Source: CBFFRJ01 sp051486985
Lineage (GTDB): Bacteria > Pseudomonadota > Gammaproteobacteria > Enterobacterales > Enterobacteriaceae
Direction: 5' to 3'
Assembly: GCF_051486985.1 (NCBI RefSeq)
Contig: NZ_JAHVDV010000020.1
Span: forward strand, 36,514 to 100,513
Length of the DNA stretch: 64,000 nt
Below are positions 9,121 to 17,166 of this stretch, in pieces. The notes under the pieces are model-generated. The model worked only from the letters and a program-made list of their open reading frames with translations. It did no database searches and was not told the DNA's origin. A program made the translations under genes and the position numbers. The number at the start of each line of letters is the position of its first letter. The first letter of the stretch is position 1.

Positions 9121-10320
9121 ATGAAGATCACTAAAATCGAAACGACCCGGGTTCGTGCACATGCAAACCTGTTATGGGTAGAGATTCACACCGATGAAGG
9201 GCTGATCGGCTTAGGGGAAACGTTCCGTGGCGCTGAAGCGGTAGAAGCCTATATCCACTCCATCATCGCCCCGATGCTGCTGGGTCAGGAGGCGCTGAAT
9301 ATCGAGCGCCACAACCGTACACTGCTACGGGGCTACCTGGGTTTCAACGGCTCCGGGGTGGAGACCCGCGCCTGTTCGGCTATCGATATTGCGCTATGGG
9401 ATTTACTGGGTAAGGCGCTGAAAAAGCCGGTCTGGCAGTTACTGGGCGGGTTGTGCCACGACAAAATGCGCGCCTACAACACCTGCGCAGGGGTAAATTT
9501 TAATAGTCAGGGTGAGCAACGCCGCACCTTGTCACAGGGCGAGCAGCGCCCGCAGGGTCGCTATGATGATCAGGTTGCCTTCCTGGAATGCCCGGACGAG
9601 CTGGCACAAAGTTTGATTGAAGAAGGGTTCAGCGCCATGAAAATCTGGCCGGTAGACAGCTTCGCCGCAGCCAGCAACGGCCAGTACATCAGTAGCAGTG
9701 ATATCAAGAAAGCCATCGCGCCTTTCAAAAAGATCCGTGACGCGGTGGGCGACAAAATCGATGTGATGTGTGAATTCCACTCCCTGTGGAATACCACCGC
9801 AGCGCTGGCTATTTCACGTGAGCTGCGACAGTACGATATCTTTTGGGCAGAAGATCCCATCAAAATGGATTCGCCACAGGGGCTGGCAGATTACCGTCGC
9901 CTTTCCGGCATTCCGGTTTGTGGCAGTGAAACCCTGGCCACGATGAGCAATTTTCGGGAGTGTTTAGCCGCCGACGCGCTCGACTACGTGATGCTCGATC
10001 TCTCCTGGTGTGGCGGCATTACCGAAGCAAAAAAAATCGCTGCGCTGGCCGAAGCCTACCAAAAGCCCATTGCCCCCCACGACTGTACCGGCCCGGTGGT
10101 ACTAATGGCCTCGCTGCACTTGGGGTTGTCATGCAATAACGCCATATTCCAGGAGGTGGTACGCGCCTATCTGGCGGATTTCTACGGCGATCTGGTGGAC
10201 AGGCTACCGGTTGTTGAAAACGGTTATTTGCTGCCGCCGACCGGTGAGGGCCTGGGGACATCACTGAGTGATAAATTGCGCAGTCGACCAGATGCATTAA
10301 CCCGGACATCAACACGCTAA
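9121..10320 (+). CDS. Enolase-superfamily (mandelate racemase subgroup) probable sugar-acid dehydratase
   Basis: A 399-residue protein with an N-terminal MR/MLE capping domain (residues 1-115) and a TIM barrel. Likely metal ligands are Glu218 (CEFHSLW), Glu244 (WAEDPI) and Glu270 (GSETL). His220, two residues after the first ligand, and His320 (APHDCTGP) paired with Asp293 resemble the acid and base of galactonate-type dehydratases. Lys174 lies in AMKIW. The predicted activity is syn or anti dehydration of an aldonate or aldarate to a 2-keto-3-deoxy acid; the substrate cannot be told. AGGGGG precedes the ATG, and a strong terminator follows. No transporter or aldolase gene is adjacent. Confidence 0.8.
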   Translation: MKITKIETTRVRAHANLLWVEIHTDEGLIGLGETFRGAEAVEAYIHSIIAPMLLGQEALNIERHNRTLLRGYLGFNGSGVETRACSAIDIALWDLLGKALKKPVWQLLGGLCHDKMRAYNTCAGVNFNSQGEQRRTLSQGEQRPQGRYDDQVAFLECPDELAQSLIEEGFSAMKIWPVDSFAAASNGQYISSSDIKKAIAPFKKIRDAVGDKIDVMCEFHSLWNTTAALAISRELRQYDIFWAEDPIKMDSPQGLADYRRLSGIPVCGSETLATMSNFRECLAADALDYVMLDLSWCGGITEAKKIAALAEAYQKPIAPHDCTGPVVLMASLHLGLSCNNAIFQEVVRAYLADFYGDLVDRLPVVENGYLLPPTGEGLGTSLSDKLRSRPDALTRTSTR

Positions 10321-10351
10321 ATAAGCGGGCGGCATGGTCGCCCGCTTATTT
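10319..10351 (+). terminator. Rho-independent terminator of the dehydratase gene
   Basis: A 13-bp perfect stem from AAATAAGCGGGCG with a 7-base loop overlaps the stop codon and runs into TTATAT. It isolates the accessory cassette from yigG. Confidence 0.9.
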
Positions 10352-10445
10352 ATATCGAGGATTATTCAATTTCTGTTTCGCATAATCCATTTCTCAATGC
10401 TATGTTTTAATCTGTTTGATTTTCACTGTTCAGGATGAATGAGAA

Positions 10446-10823
10446 ATGATGCGCAGGATTATTTTGCCTTCCGGCAAAAAACGGCTTATGCGTCGGCCAT
10501 ATATTGTTCTCTATATACTCTTGCATGTTATCTTTCTTTCCCTCGCCTTCAATCTGGATGAGCGCCCCATTATTCTGCTGTCGTGCATGGTGTTGTTTAC
10601 TTACCTGAAGGTGAATATCAATGCGCAACGCACGCGGGACAGTGGATTAAAAGCCCGTTACGTGGTTATTCCCTCAGTCGTCATTTACCTGGCGTCAGCC
10701 GGGCTGGGGTTCTTTTTTGGCGCAGAATGCGAGAGCCTGGCCGTTAAAGTGGGTAACGGCTTCGACTTTTTGCTGTTTTTAATCTTACTCCTCGCCCCTA
10801 CACACGAAGACCCGGCAGTCTGA
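10446..10823 (+). CDS. yigG: Small inner-membrane protein, YigG-like
   Basis: A 125-residue protein with three or four hydrophobic segments: an N-terminal basic stretch (KKRLMRRPY), then YIVLYILLHVIFLSLAF, a segment near ILLSCMVLFTYL, one near VVIYLASAGLGFFFG and a C-terminal FLLFLILLLA. The position between rarD and the DUF2628 gene next to corA matches yigG in E. coli. Its function is unknown. ATG codons at 10446 and 10449 are both possible, with AGGA about ten bases upstream. The name rests mainly on gene order and overall character. Confidence 0.7.
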   Translation: MMRRIILPSGKKRLMRRPYIVLYILLHVIFLSLAFNLDERPIILLSCMVLFTYLKVNINAQRTRDSGLKARYVVIPSVVIYLASAGLGFFFGAECESLAVKVGNGFDFLLFLILLLAPTHEDPAV

Positions 10824-10857
10824 ACCTGCAAAAATCATTACCATTATGGAGAGAAAC

Positions 10858-11250
10858 ATGAGCGTCGCTAACGACTACGATTACCAGAACGATCCGTCAC
10901 TGAGTGAAAAATGGAAATTCCGTTTTTCGTTCTTTGACAAAAATGGCCTGCCCGCTTTTTGGGGCGCGACGCCAGCCTGGAGAGAAGCGTTTAAGACAAT
11001 GACGTTTGGGCAAAAGCTTAAAGTGTCTATGAACTTCTTCGCCTATTTCTTCTCAATTATCTATTTGCTGATATTAGGGTTATGGAAAAAATCAATTCTG
11101 ATCTTACTACTAAATATTGTAGTTGCCGTTATTATTGCGGCTACCGATCTGCGATTCCTGGCCTTTGTTGTTAATATTTATACCGCCTCGCGGGCGAATA
11201 TCTGGTATTACGAACTGAAGGTTAAGGGTATTCAGACCTGGAGCCTGTAA
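10858..11250 (+). CDS. yigF: YigF-like DUF2628 membrane protein
   Basis: A 130-residue protein with a polar N-terminus (MSVANDYDYQNDPSLSEKW) and aromatic RFSFFDKNGLPAFWG. The hydrophobic segments FFAYFFSIIYLLILGLW and ILLLNIVVAVIIAATDL follow, the layout of DUF2628 proteins. The ATG at 10858 has GGAGAG four bases upstream and is preferred over an in-frame ATG at 10846. It is 34 bases downstream of yigG, probably cotranscribed, and convergent with corA. Function unknown. Confidence 0.75.
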   Translation: MSVANDYDYQNDPSLSEKWKFRFSFFDKNGLPAFWGATPAWREAFKTMTFGQKLKVSMNFFAYFFSIIYLLILGLWKKSILILLLNIVVAVIIAATDLRFLAFVVNIYTASRANIWYYELKVKGIQTWSL

Positions 11251-11257
11251 GAGAGAA

Positions 11258-11281
11258 AGGTTCAGCAGAATTGCTGAACCT
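11258..11281. terminator. Bidirectional terminator between yigF and corA
   Basis: A 9-bp stem, AGGTTCAGC and GCTGAACCT, with a 6-base loop lies between the convergent genes. The T-richness after the stem is modest. Confidence 0.7.
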
Positions 11282-11293
11282 CTGTTGGCAGAA

Positions 11294-12244
11294 TTACAAC
11301 CAGTTGCGGCGTTTGAAATAGAGATACGGGGCCAGGCCTGCCAGGATCATCAGAATAATGGCGGCAGGGTAACCGAAGCTCAGGTGCAGTTCAGGCATAA
11401 ACTCGAAGTTCATCCCGTAACTGGAGGCAACAAGCGTCGGGGGCAGGAAGACCACTGAAACCACCGAGAAGATCTTGATAATGCGGTTCTGCTCGATATT
11501 GATAAAGCCCATTGCCGCCTGCATCAGGAAGTTTACCTTCTGAAACAGGGATTCGTTGTGCGGCAGCAGAGATTCGATATCGCGCAGGATTTCACGCGCC
11601 TGCTCCAGTTGCCCGCCGGGTAAACGCGCTTTGCGAACAAGGAAGTTCAGTGCACGTTGGGTATCCATCAGGCACAGGCGAACTTTCCAGCCGATATCTT
11701 CCTGTTCTGCCAGCGTGGAAAGCGCTTCGTCATATTCATCACCCTGTTGACCTTCCATGATCACGCGGCTCAGTTTTTCCAGATCGCTGTAGATATTTTC
11801 GATTTCATCCGCCAGCTGTTCAATCTTGGTTTCGAAGAGATCCAGCAAAAGCTCATAAGCGTTGCCATCCACCATCTCCTGGCTGCGGGCGCGCATACGA
11901 TAGAGCCGGAATGCCGGCAACTCACGCTCACGCAGGGTAAACAGACGACCTTCACGGATAGTAAAAGCCACCGTGGAGTTACCGGCGTGATCTTCAGCGT
12001 CTTCGAAGAAGAAGAAGGAGTGGATATGCAAACCGTCTTCGTCTTCAAAGAAACGAGCGGATGCTTCGATATCTTCCAGTTCAGGGCGTGTTGCCAGATT
12101 CTGGCCAAGTTCCGTTTGCACGCGTTGTCGTTCGTCATCGTCCGGCTCGACCAAATCAACCCATACAGAGCTGGCGAGGTGCTTGATTTCATCAGCCTCG
12201 AGGCGGGTTAAACGATTATTTTCGAGTTGAAATGCGCTCAGCAT
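11294..12244 (-). CDS. corA: CorA, Mg2+/Co2+/Ni2+ channel
   Basis: A 316-residue CorA channel. A large acidic cytoplasmic domain (LVEPDDDERQRVQ, EDAEDHAGNST) precedes a long helix and two C-terminal membrane segments. The signature YGMNFEFMP (GMN) forms the periplasmic loop, and the protein ends KRRNWL. It forms a homopentamer and is the main constitutive Mg2+ uptake route. The start MLSAFQLENN at 12244 is chosen by homology; the frame extends 17 codons upstream. The 358-base leader carries a promoter and a short ORF, as in Salmonella. Confidence 0.96.
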   Translation of the reverse strand: MLSAFQLENNRLTRLEADEIKHLASSVWVDLVEPDDDERQRVQTELGQNLATRPELEDIEASARFFEDEDGLHIHSFFFFEDAEDHAGNSTVAFTIREGRLFTLRERELPAFRLYRMRARSQEMVDGNAYELLLDLFETKIEQLADEIENIYSDLEKLSRVIMEGQQGDEYDEALSTLAEQEDIGWKVRLCLMDTQRALNFLVRKARLPGGQLEQAREILRDIESLLPHNESLFQKVNFLMQAAMGFINIEQNRIIKIFSVVSVVFLPPTLVASSYGMNFEFMPELHLSFGYPAAIILMILAGLAPYLYFKRRNWL

Positions 12245-12397
12245 GACCGGGACTCCCAATACAAAAATGTCTGGACAGTTCGGTTGGGCACACAAGAAAC
12301 ATAAGGCGTTTCAGACCATTAAACAGCCTGACTCAGCGCGACGGGAATAAAACAGATCGCTGACAACCACTAAGGCCATCAGCAAGAGGAGATAGCC

Positions 12398-12454
12398 TTA
12401 GGAGTTGTTCCTGGATGACAGGGAATTGAGCCAGTATGTACTGGGTGTGTCCAA
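12398..12454 (-). CDS. corL: Putative CorL leader peptide in the corA 5' region
   Basis: An 18-codon ORF starts at TTG (12454) with AGAGGA eight bases upstream and reads (M)DTPSTYWLNSLSSRNNS. The distal half of its frame overlaps an inverted repeat, CTAAGGC (12395-12401 on the plus strand as GCCTTAG) and its partner at 12370-12376. In Salmonella, translation of corL controls Rho-dependent termination in the corA leader, coupling corA expression to Mg2+ and translation. I assign the name by position and architecture; the TTG start is inferred from the ribosome binding site. Confidence 0.55.
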   Translation of the reverse strand: MDTPSTYWLNSLSSRNNS

Positions 12455-12486
12455 GGCGAATGTCCTCTTAGCGTGATCGTGCGCGC

Positions 12487-12515
12487 ATGTTACGCCAGCA
12501 AAAATAAGGCGTCAA
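12487..12515 (-). promoter_or_regulatory. Probable sigma70 promoter of corA
   Basis: TTGACG (minus strand, 12515-12510) and TAACAT (12492-12487) are 17 bases apart. This puts the transcript start about 230 bases upstream of the corA ATG, leaving a long regulatory leader. Confidence 0.7.
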
Positions 12516-12602
12516 CTCGCAACGGAACGCTAAGGGGTAATATTTCCCCCTCAGCGTATAAGGCTAGCAGAAGATTACAAAAAGATGATATTTTTCTGAA
12601 TG

Positions 12603-14765
12603 TTACACTGTTTCCAGACGAGCATAAGCGGCAACCAGCCATTTGATACCCTGCCCCTGGAAGGCCACCTGCAAACGGCTATGCTCGCCACTGCCCTCCA
12701 GGTTCACAATGGTGCCTTCACCAAATTTCGCATGCCGCACGCGCTGGCCCAGTTTATAACCCGTGTCGTTTTCCGCCATCGGTGTTCCCAGCTGTTTATG
12801 GCTGACCGGACGGCTGACGGTGGCCCGTAAACGAACCTCTTCCACACACTCTTCCGGCAGTTCGCCAACAAAGCGTGACGGACGATGGTAAACCTCTTTG
12901 CCGTACAGACGACGCGTCTCGGCATAGGTCAGGGTGAGTTTTTGCATGGCACGGGTCACACCGACGTAAGCCAGGCGGCGCTCTTCTTCCAGGCGTCCGC
13001 CTTCGTCCAGCGACATCTGGCTTGGGAACATGCCCTCTTCCATACCGACAATAAACACCTGGGGGAACTCCAGCCCTTTCGCCGAATGGAGCGTCATCAG
13101 CTGCACGGCATCCTGCCAGGTGTCCGCCTGCCCTTCGCCTGCTTCCAGCGCAGCATGGGAAAGAAACGCCTGCAGCGGCATTAAATCTTCATCTTCTTCG
13201 TTGTAGCTGAACTGGCGCGTCGCCGTCACCAGCTCCTCTAAGTTCTCAATACGTGTCTGGCCTTTCTCGCCCTTTTCCTGCTCGTACATCATGCGCAGAC
13301 CTGAATCTTTAATGACCCGGTCAGTCTGCACGTGCAGGGGCATTTCCGCCGTCTCCTGGGCCAGCGCATCAATCAGCTCAATAAAACGCTGCAAAGCGCC
13401 TGCCGCACGGCCTGCGAGTGCTTTTTCCTGCAATAGCTTACGGGTGGCCTGCCATAACGTCAGCTGACGATCACGGGAAGTCTGACGAACAACGTCCAGG
13501 GTACGATCGCCAATGCCACGCGTTGGCGTGTTAACTACGCGTTCAAAGGCTGCATCGTCATTACGGTTAGCAATAAGGCGCAGATAGGAGAGCGCGTCTT
13601 TGATTTCCTGACGTTCAAAGAAGCGCATCCCGCCGTAAATACGGTACGGCATGCTGGCCTGTAGCAGCGCCTCTTCCAGCACACGCGACTGGGCGTTGCT
13701 GCGATAGAGGATCGCACACTTCTCAAGCGCACCGCCGTTGTCCTGCCAGGTTTTGATCCGGTTAACGACAAAGCGGGCTTCGTCGAGTTCGTTGAAGGCG
13801 CAGTAGAGCGAAATCGGCTCGCCCTCAATGCCTTCGGTCCATAACTTTTTACCCAGACGGCCATTATTGTTTTCAATCAGGGCGTTTGCCGCGCTGAGAA
13901 TATTGCTGGTTGAGCGGTAGTTCTGCTCAAGGCGGATGGTTTCGGCACCGGGAAAATCTTTAAGGAAGCGCTGGATGTTTTCTACCTGGGCACCGCGCCA
14001 GCCGTAGATAGACTGGTCATCGTCACCGACAATCATCACCTTGCCGGTATCACCTGCCAGCAGTCGGATCCATGCGTACTGAATGTTGTTGGTGTCCTGG
14101 AATTCGTCCACCAGAATGTTGGTGAAGCGTTCGCGGTAGTGCTGGAGGATATGGGGTTTATTCAGCCACAGCTCGTGGGCACGCAGCAGCAGTTCAGCAA
14201 AATCCACCAGCCCTGCACGATCGCAGGCCTCCTGATAGGCCTGATACACTTTCTGCCAGGTCTGCTCCACCGGGTTGCCGTAGCTTTGAATATGATGTGG
14301 ACGTATACCCTCATCTTTCTGCCCGTTGATGTACCACATGGCCTGACGCGGCGGCCACTGCTTCTCATCAAGGTTCATCGCCTTAATCAGCCGCTTGAGC
14401 AAACGCAGCTGATCTTCGCTGTCAAGGATTTGAAAATCCTGCGGCAGATTCGCGTCCATATGATGGGCGCGCAGTAAGCGGTGCGCCAGCCCGTGGAAGG
14501 TTCCAACCCACATGCCACCCTGGCTGGTCCCCATCAGTTGGGCAATACGGTGGCGCATTTCGGCCGCCGCTTTGTTGGTAAAGGTCACCGCCATAATCGA
14601 GTACGGTGAGCAGTTTTCCACGCTCTGCAGCCACGCAATACGATGGACCAGCACGCGCGTTTTACCACTGCCTGCCCCGGCCAGCACCAGCATATTGGAA
14701 CGCGTCGCCGCAACGGCGTCACGTTGTTTGTCATTGAGGCTGTCGAGCAGGTAAGAAACGTCCAT
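12603..14765 (-). CDS. uvrD: UvrD, DNA helicase II
   Basis: A 720-residue superfamily 1A helicase, exactly the E. coli length. Walker A AGAGSGKT lies near residue 30, and TFTNKAA (motif Ia), DEFQDTN (motif II) and GDDDQSIYGWRGA (motif III) follow. LEQNYRS and the C-terminal LMTLHSAKGLEF and RLAYVGVTRA motifs complete the set, ending in the RNA-polymerase-interacting Tudor-like tail (GTIVNLEGSGEHSRLQVAF). It unwinds 3'-5' in nucleotide excision and mismatch repair. It is preceded by its own promoter and an SOS box. The start at 14765 (MDVSYLLDSLND) is by homology. Confidence 0.97.
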   Translation of the reverse strand: MDVSYLLDSLNDKQRDAVAATRSNMLVLAGAGSGKTRVLVHRIAWLQSVENCSPYSIMAVTFTNKAAAEMRHRIAQLMGTSQGGMWVGTFHGLAHRLLRAHHMDANLPQDFQILDSEDQLRLLKRLIKAMNLDEKQWPPRQAMWYINGQKDEGIRPHHIQSYGNPVEQTWQKVYQAYQEACDRAGLVDFAELLLRAHELWLNKPHILQHYRERFTNILVDEFQDTNNIQYAWIRLLAGDTGKVMIVGDDDQSIYGWRGAQVENIQRFLKDFPGAETIRLEQNYRSTSNILSAANALIENNNGRLGKKLWTEGIEGEPISLYCAFNELDEARFVVNRIKTWQDNGGALEKCAILYRSNAQSRVLEEALLQASMPYRIYGGMRFFERQEIKDALSYLRLIANRNDDAAFERVVNTPTRGIGDRTLDVVRQTSRDRQLTLWQATRKLLQEKALAGRAAGALQRFIELIDALAQETAEMPLHVQTDRVIKDSGLRMMYEQEKGEKGQTRIENLEELVTATRQFSYNEEDEDLMPLQAFLSHAALEAGEGQADTWQDAVQLMTLHSAKGLEFPQVFIVGMEEGMFPSQMSLDEGGRLEEERRLAYVGVTRAMQKLTLTYAETRRLYGKEVYHRPSRFVGELPEECVEEVRLRATVSRPVSHKQLGTPMAENDTGYKLGQRVRHAKFGEGTIVNLEGSGEHSRLQVAFQGQGIKWLVAAYARLETV

Positions 14766-14813
14766 TGGCACCGCCGAAAGTCATCTGCCCGGTGGCATGA
14801 AGCCTACCGGGCA

Positions 14814-14833
14814 TACTGTGGATTTATACAATA
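14814..14833. promoter_or_regulatory. LexA (SOS) box upstream of uvrD
   Basis: TACTGTGGATTTATACAATA matches the consensus TACTGTATATATATACAGTA at 16 of 20 positions, with an intact left CTG half and a CAA in place of the right CAG. It lies just downstream of the predicted uvrD promoter, which is where E. coli uvrD has its SOS box. Confidence 0.75.
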
Positions 14834-14842
14834 CTGCTGGTG

Positions 14843-14870
14843 ATTATATCAGCGTGGTGAGGGATGCCAA
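14843..14870 (-). promoter_or_regulatory. Sigma70 promoter of uvrD
   Basis: TTGGCA (minus strand, 14870-14865) and TATAAT (14848-14843) with a 16-base spacer lie within the last codons of yigB. The transcript would start next to the LexA box. Confidence 0.75.
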
Positions 14871-15560
14871 CCGCGAAATTTCCAGATGGGGCAGCAAGCG
14901 GCTATCCGCCGCTGTTAACAGGTCTGCTCCTTCAGGCTTGATCCAGCAGGCCTGCATACCGCAACGGATTGCCCCCGCCACATCGGTCGTCAGATCATCG
15001 CCTACGTGCAGAATTTCCCCCAGAGGAATATTCAGACGCGCGGCGGCAAGATGGTACATATCGTTGAAGGGTTTCGCCCGCCCATCCGGACCTGCACGCA
15101 ACACAAATTTGAAGTAGTCGTTAAGACCGAAAAGTTCCGGCTGCGCATTGCCATTGGTGATAGCCACCAGCGGCCATTTTTCAGCCAGTTTCGCCAGCGT
15201 CTCGTGCGTCTCCTGCGGTACATCAATACGGCTGCGCCATGTGGCGAAGTGGTGCATCGCCGCCTCAGCCCCTGCAGCGGCGTCCTGTGCGGTTAAGCCA
15301 GCACCAAGCATAGCGTTTTCCACCGCACGTCGACGCCATTCGGTCACGTCATGATAAATATCGGGTTCGGTCTCGCGCAGAGACTGGCGAATGCGATGTA
15401 AATCGGTGCTTTCCAGTGCGTTCAGCGAGGGGTGGTATTGCTGTACGAAGCGCAGAGACTCCTGCTCCGTGCGCAGGATGACCTGACGGTTGTCGTACAG
15501 CGTGTCGTCCAGATCAAACGTCAGGGCCGAGATGAGGCCCGTTGGTCGGTAAAATCGCAT
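14844..15560 (-). CDS. yigB: YigB, HAD-family FMN / pyrimidine phosphatase
   Basis: A 238-residue HAD hydrolase. The nucleophile motif TFDLDDTLYD lies at residues 14-23, AITNGNAQPELFG is motif II, and HVGDDLTTDVAGA is motif IV. E. coli YigB dephosphorylates FMN and the riboflavin precursor 5-amino-6-ribitylamino-uracil phosphate. Its ATG overlaps the xerC stop by one base (TAATG), so it is the last gene of the lptM-dapF-yigA-xerC-yigB operon. The same length as the E. coli protein. Confidence 0.93.
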   Translation of the reverse strand: MRFYRPTGLISALTFDLDDTLYDNRQVILRTEQESLRFVQQYHPSLNALESTDLHRIRQSLRETEPDIYHDVTEWRRRAVENAMLGAGLTAQDAAAGAEAAMHHFATWRSRIDVPQETHETLAKLAEKWPLVAITNGNAQPELFGLNDYFKFVLRAGPDGRAKPFNDMYHLAAARLNIPLGEILHVGDDLTTDVAGAIRCGMQACWIKPEGADLLTAADSRLLPHLEISRLASLTTLI

Positions 15561-16462
15561 TATTTCCCCCGTTTGGCGCGTGGATGCGCTGCGTCATACA
15601 CCGAGGCAAGGTGTTGAAAATCAAGATGAGTATAAATTTGCGTGGTGGAAAGATTAGCATGCCCGAGTAGCTCCTGCACGCCGCGCAGGTCGCCGCTGGA
15701 TTCCAGCATATGGGTGGCGAAAGAGTGGCGTAGCTTATGCGGATGCACGTGGCTGTTCAGCCCCTGTTTGATCCCCCATTCAGCAAAACGTTTTTGCACG
15801 TTACGCGCCGAAATACGTTTGCCAAGTTTCGACAGAAACAGGGCATCGTCATCGGTGCCGAAAAGGCCGCGCAAATCGAGCCAGTGTTCAATCCAGATAA
15901 CCGCATTACGCCCGATGGGCAGCCGGCGCTCTTTGCTGCCTTTCCCCATCACCCACACTTCGCCGCTCTCCAGATCCATGTGTTTCACATCCAGCCCCAC
16001 CAGCTCCGACAAGCGTAAGCCAGCCCCGTACATCACTTCCAGCATCGCGCGATCGCGCACCGCCAGCGGATCGTTAAGATCGATATCCAACAGACGATTA
16101 ACATCATCAACATCAATATTTTTGGGCAGATGGCGTGGCGTGGCGGGCGCTGACACTCCCTTTGCCGGGTTTGCAGGCAACTCGCCCTGACCGACCATCC
16201 AGTCAAAGAAGCTGCGCAAGGCGGAAAGACGCAGCGCGAGGCTGGTCGCGCCAAGACCCTTACGGCGGCTGCGCACGGCGATGGCACGAACCATGGCGGC
16301 GTCACATTGTTGCCAGCGCTGCAAGTGCAGCGTTTCGCTCAGGGCAATGATGGCATCAAGCTGACGCTGATAATTGATAAGGGTGATGGGGCTGAGCTGT
16401 CGCTCAACGCGCAGATAGCGAAGAAAATCTGCGACGGCGGCGTGTAAGGGCGAGTCGGTCAT
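15560..16462 (-). CDS. xerC: XerC, site-specific tyrosine recombinase
   Basis: A 300-residue tyrosine recombinase. The N-terminal SAM-like DNA-binding domain (residues 1-95) begins near RYLRVERQLSPIT. The catalytic residues appear as GAGLRLSEL (Arg), GKGSKERRLP (Lys), HPHKLRHSFATH (His-x-x-Arg), LLGHANLSTTQIYTH (His, then nucleophile Tyr). With XerD and FtsK it resolves chromosome dimers at dif. The ATG at 16462 overlaps the yigA stop (ATGA), indicating translational coupling. Confidence 0.96.
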   Translation of the reverse strand: MTDSPLHAAVADFLRYLRVERQLSPITLINYQRQLDAIIALSETLHLQRWQQCDAAMVRAIAVRSRRKGLGATSLALRLSALRSFFDWMVGQGELPANPAKGVSAPATPRHLPKNIDVDDVNRLLDIDLNDPLAVRDRAMLEVMYGAGLRLSELVGLDVKHMDLESGEVWVMGKGSKERRLPIGRNAVIWIEHWLDLRGLFGTDDDALFLSKLGKRISARNVQKRFAEWGIKQGLNSHVHPHKLRHSFATHMLESSGDLRGVQELLGHANLSTTQIYTHLDFQHLASVYDAAHPRAKRGK

Positions 16463-17166
16463 GCGCGCTCGATCCAACGCTCCAGCAGGTCAGGCAACAT
16501 CATGGCGATCTCCTCTATAAGCTGAGTGCCCTGCCCGGACTGATAGTGGTGCGGGTCCCGGCTGCTGAAGATAACCACACCCAAATCGGCGTCACGTCCC
16601 ATCATGGAAACGGCAGCAGAACCAATGGCTTTGGCGTCGGGTAACAGCAACAGGAGTTCCGGCCCGTTCAGCGAGCCCAGGTAATGCTGCTGTTGGCCCA
16701 GCCGTTGGATGCGAAAAGGTTCGAACGCCTGGCGAGAGAGCGCCAGATGCGTAAAGCCAGAGGGTGCGCCAAGCCGCCAGCGGTCGGGGAAAAGGCGAAT
16801 GGTCGCGCCCGCAAGCCCCAGATCTTTTGCCCAGCGCTGGAAGCGGTTAAGCATCTCTTCAAGGCTGCCCGCCGATGCCAGCTTACTTTGCAGGCGCAGG
16901 AGGCGATAAAACAGGCCTTCATTTGCGCTGGCCTGTTCCATCAGAAGCGTCATGTTCTCTTCCAGCACATTGATGTGATTGCGCGCGCGCGCCATATGCC
17001 ATTCCACAAGAGAAACCATACCGCGTACCGGGTGCGGCACCTGAATTTGTTCCACTGCGTGGGCATTACGAATAAAGAATTCAGGATGACGCAGGAGATA
17101 CTCCACAACCGCGCTGTCGTCCAGTTCGGCAGGCGCCTCCTGCTGCTCTTCCCCAACGTGCTTCAT
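16459..17166 (-). CDS. yigA: YigA, DUF484 protein
   Basis: A 235-residue DUF484 protein. The N-terminal helical part reads VVEYLLRHPEFFIRN and a coiled-coil stretch (ARARNHINVLEENMTLLMEQA) follows. The C-terminal GAF-like domain (LGLAGATIRLFPDRWRLG to LGVVIFSSRDPHHYQSGQGTQLI) is conserved. Its role is unknown, but it is always found between dapF and xerC in enterobacteria. ATGA overlaps couple it to dapF upstream and xerC downstream. The frame is open for 53 codons before the chosen ATG, which is shadow of dapF. Confidence 0.9.
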   Translation of the reverse strand: MKHVGEEQQEAPAELDDSAVVEYLLRHPEFFIRNAHAVEQIQVPHPVRGMVSLVEWHMARARNHINVLEENMTLLMEQASANEGLFYRLLRLQSKLASAGSLEEMLNRFQRWAKDLGLAGATIRLFPDRWRLGAPSGFTHLALSRQAFEPFRIQRLGQQQHYLGSLNGPELLLLLPDAKAIGSAAVSMMGRDADLGVVIFSSRDPHHYQSGQGTQLIEEIAMMLPDLLERWIERA

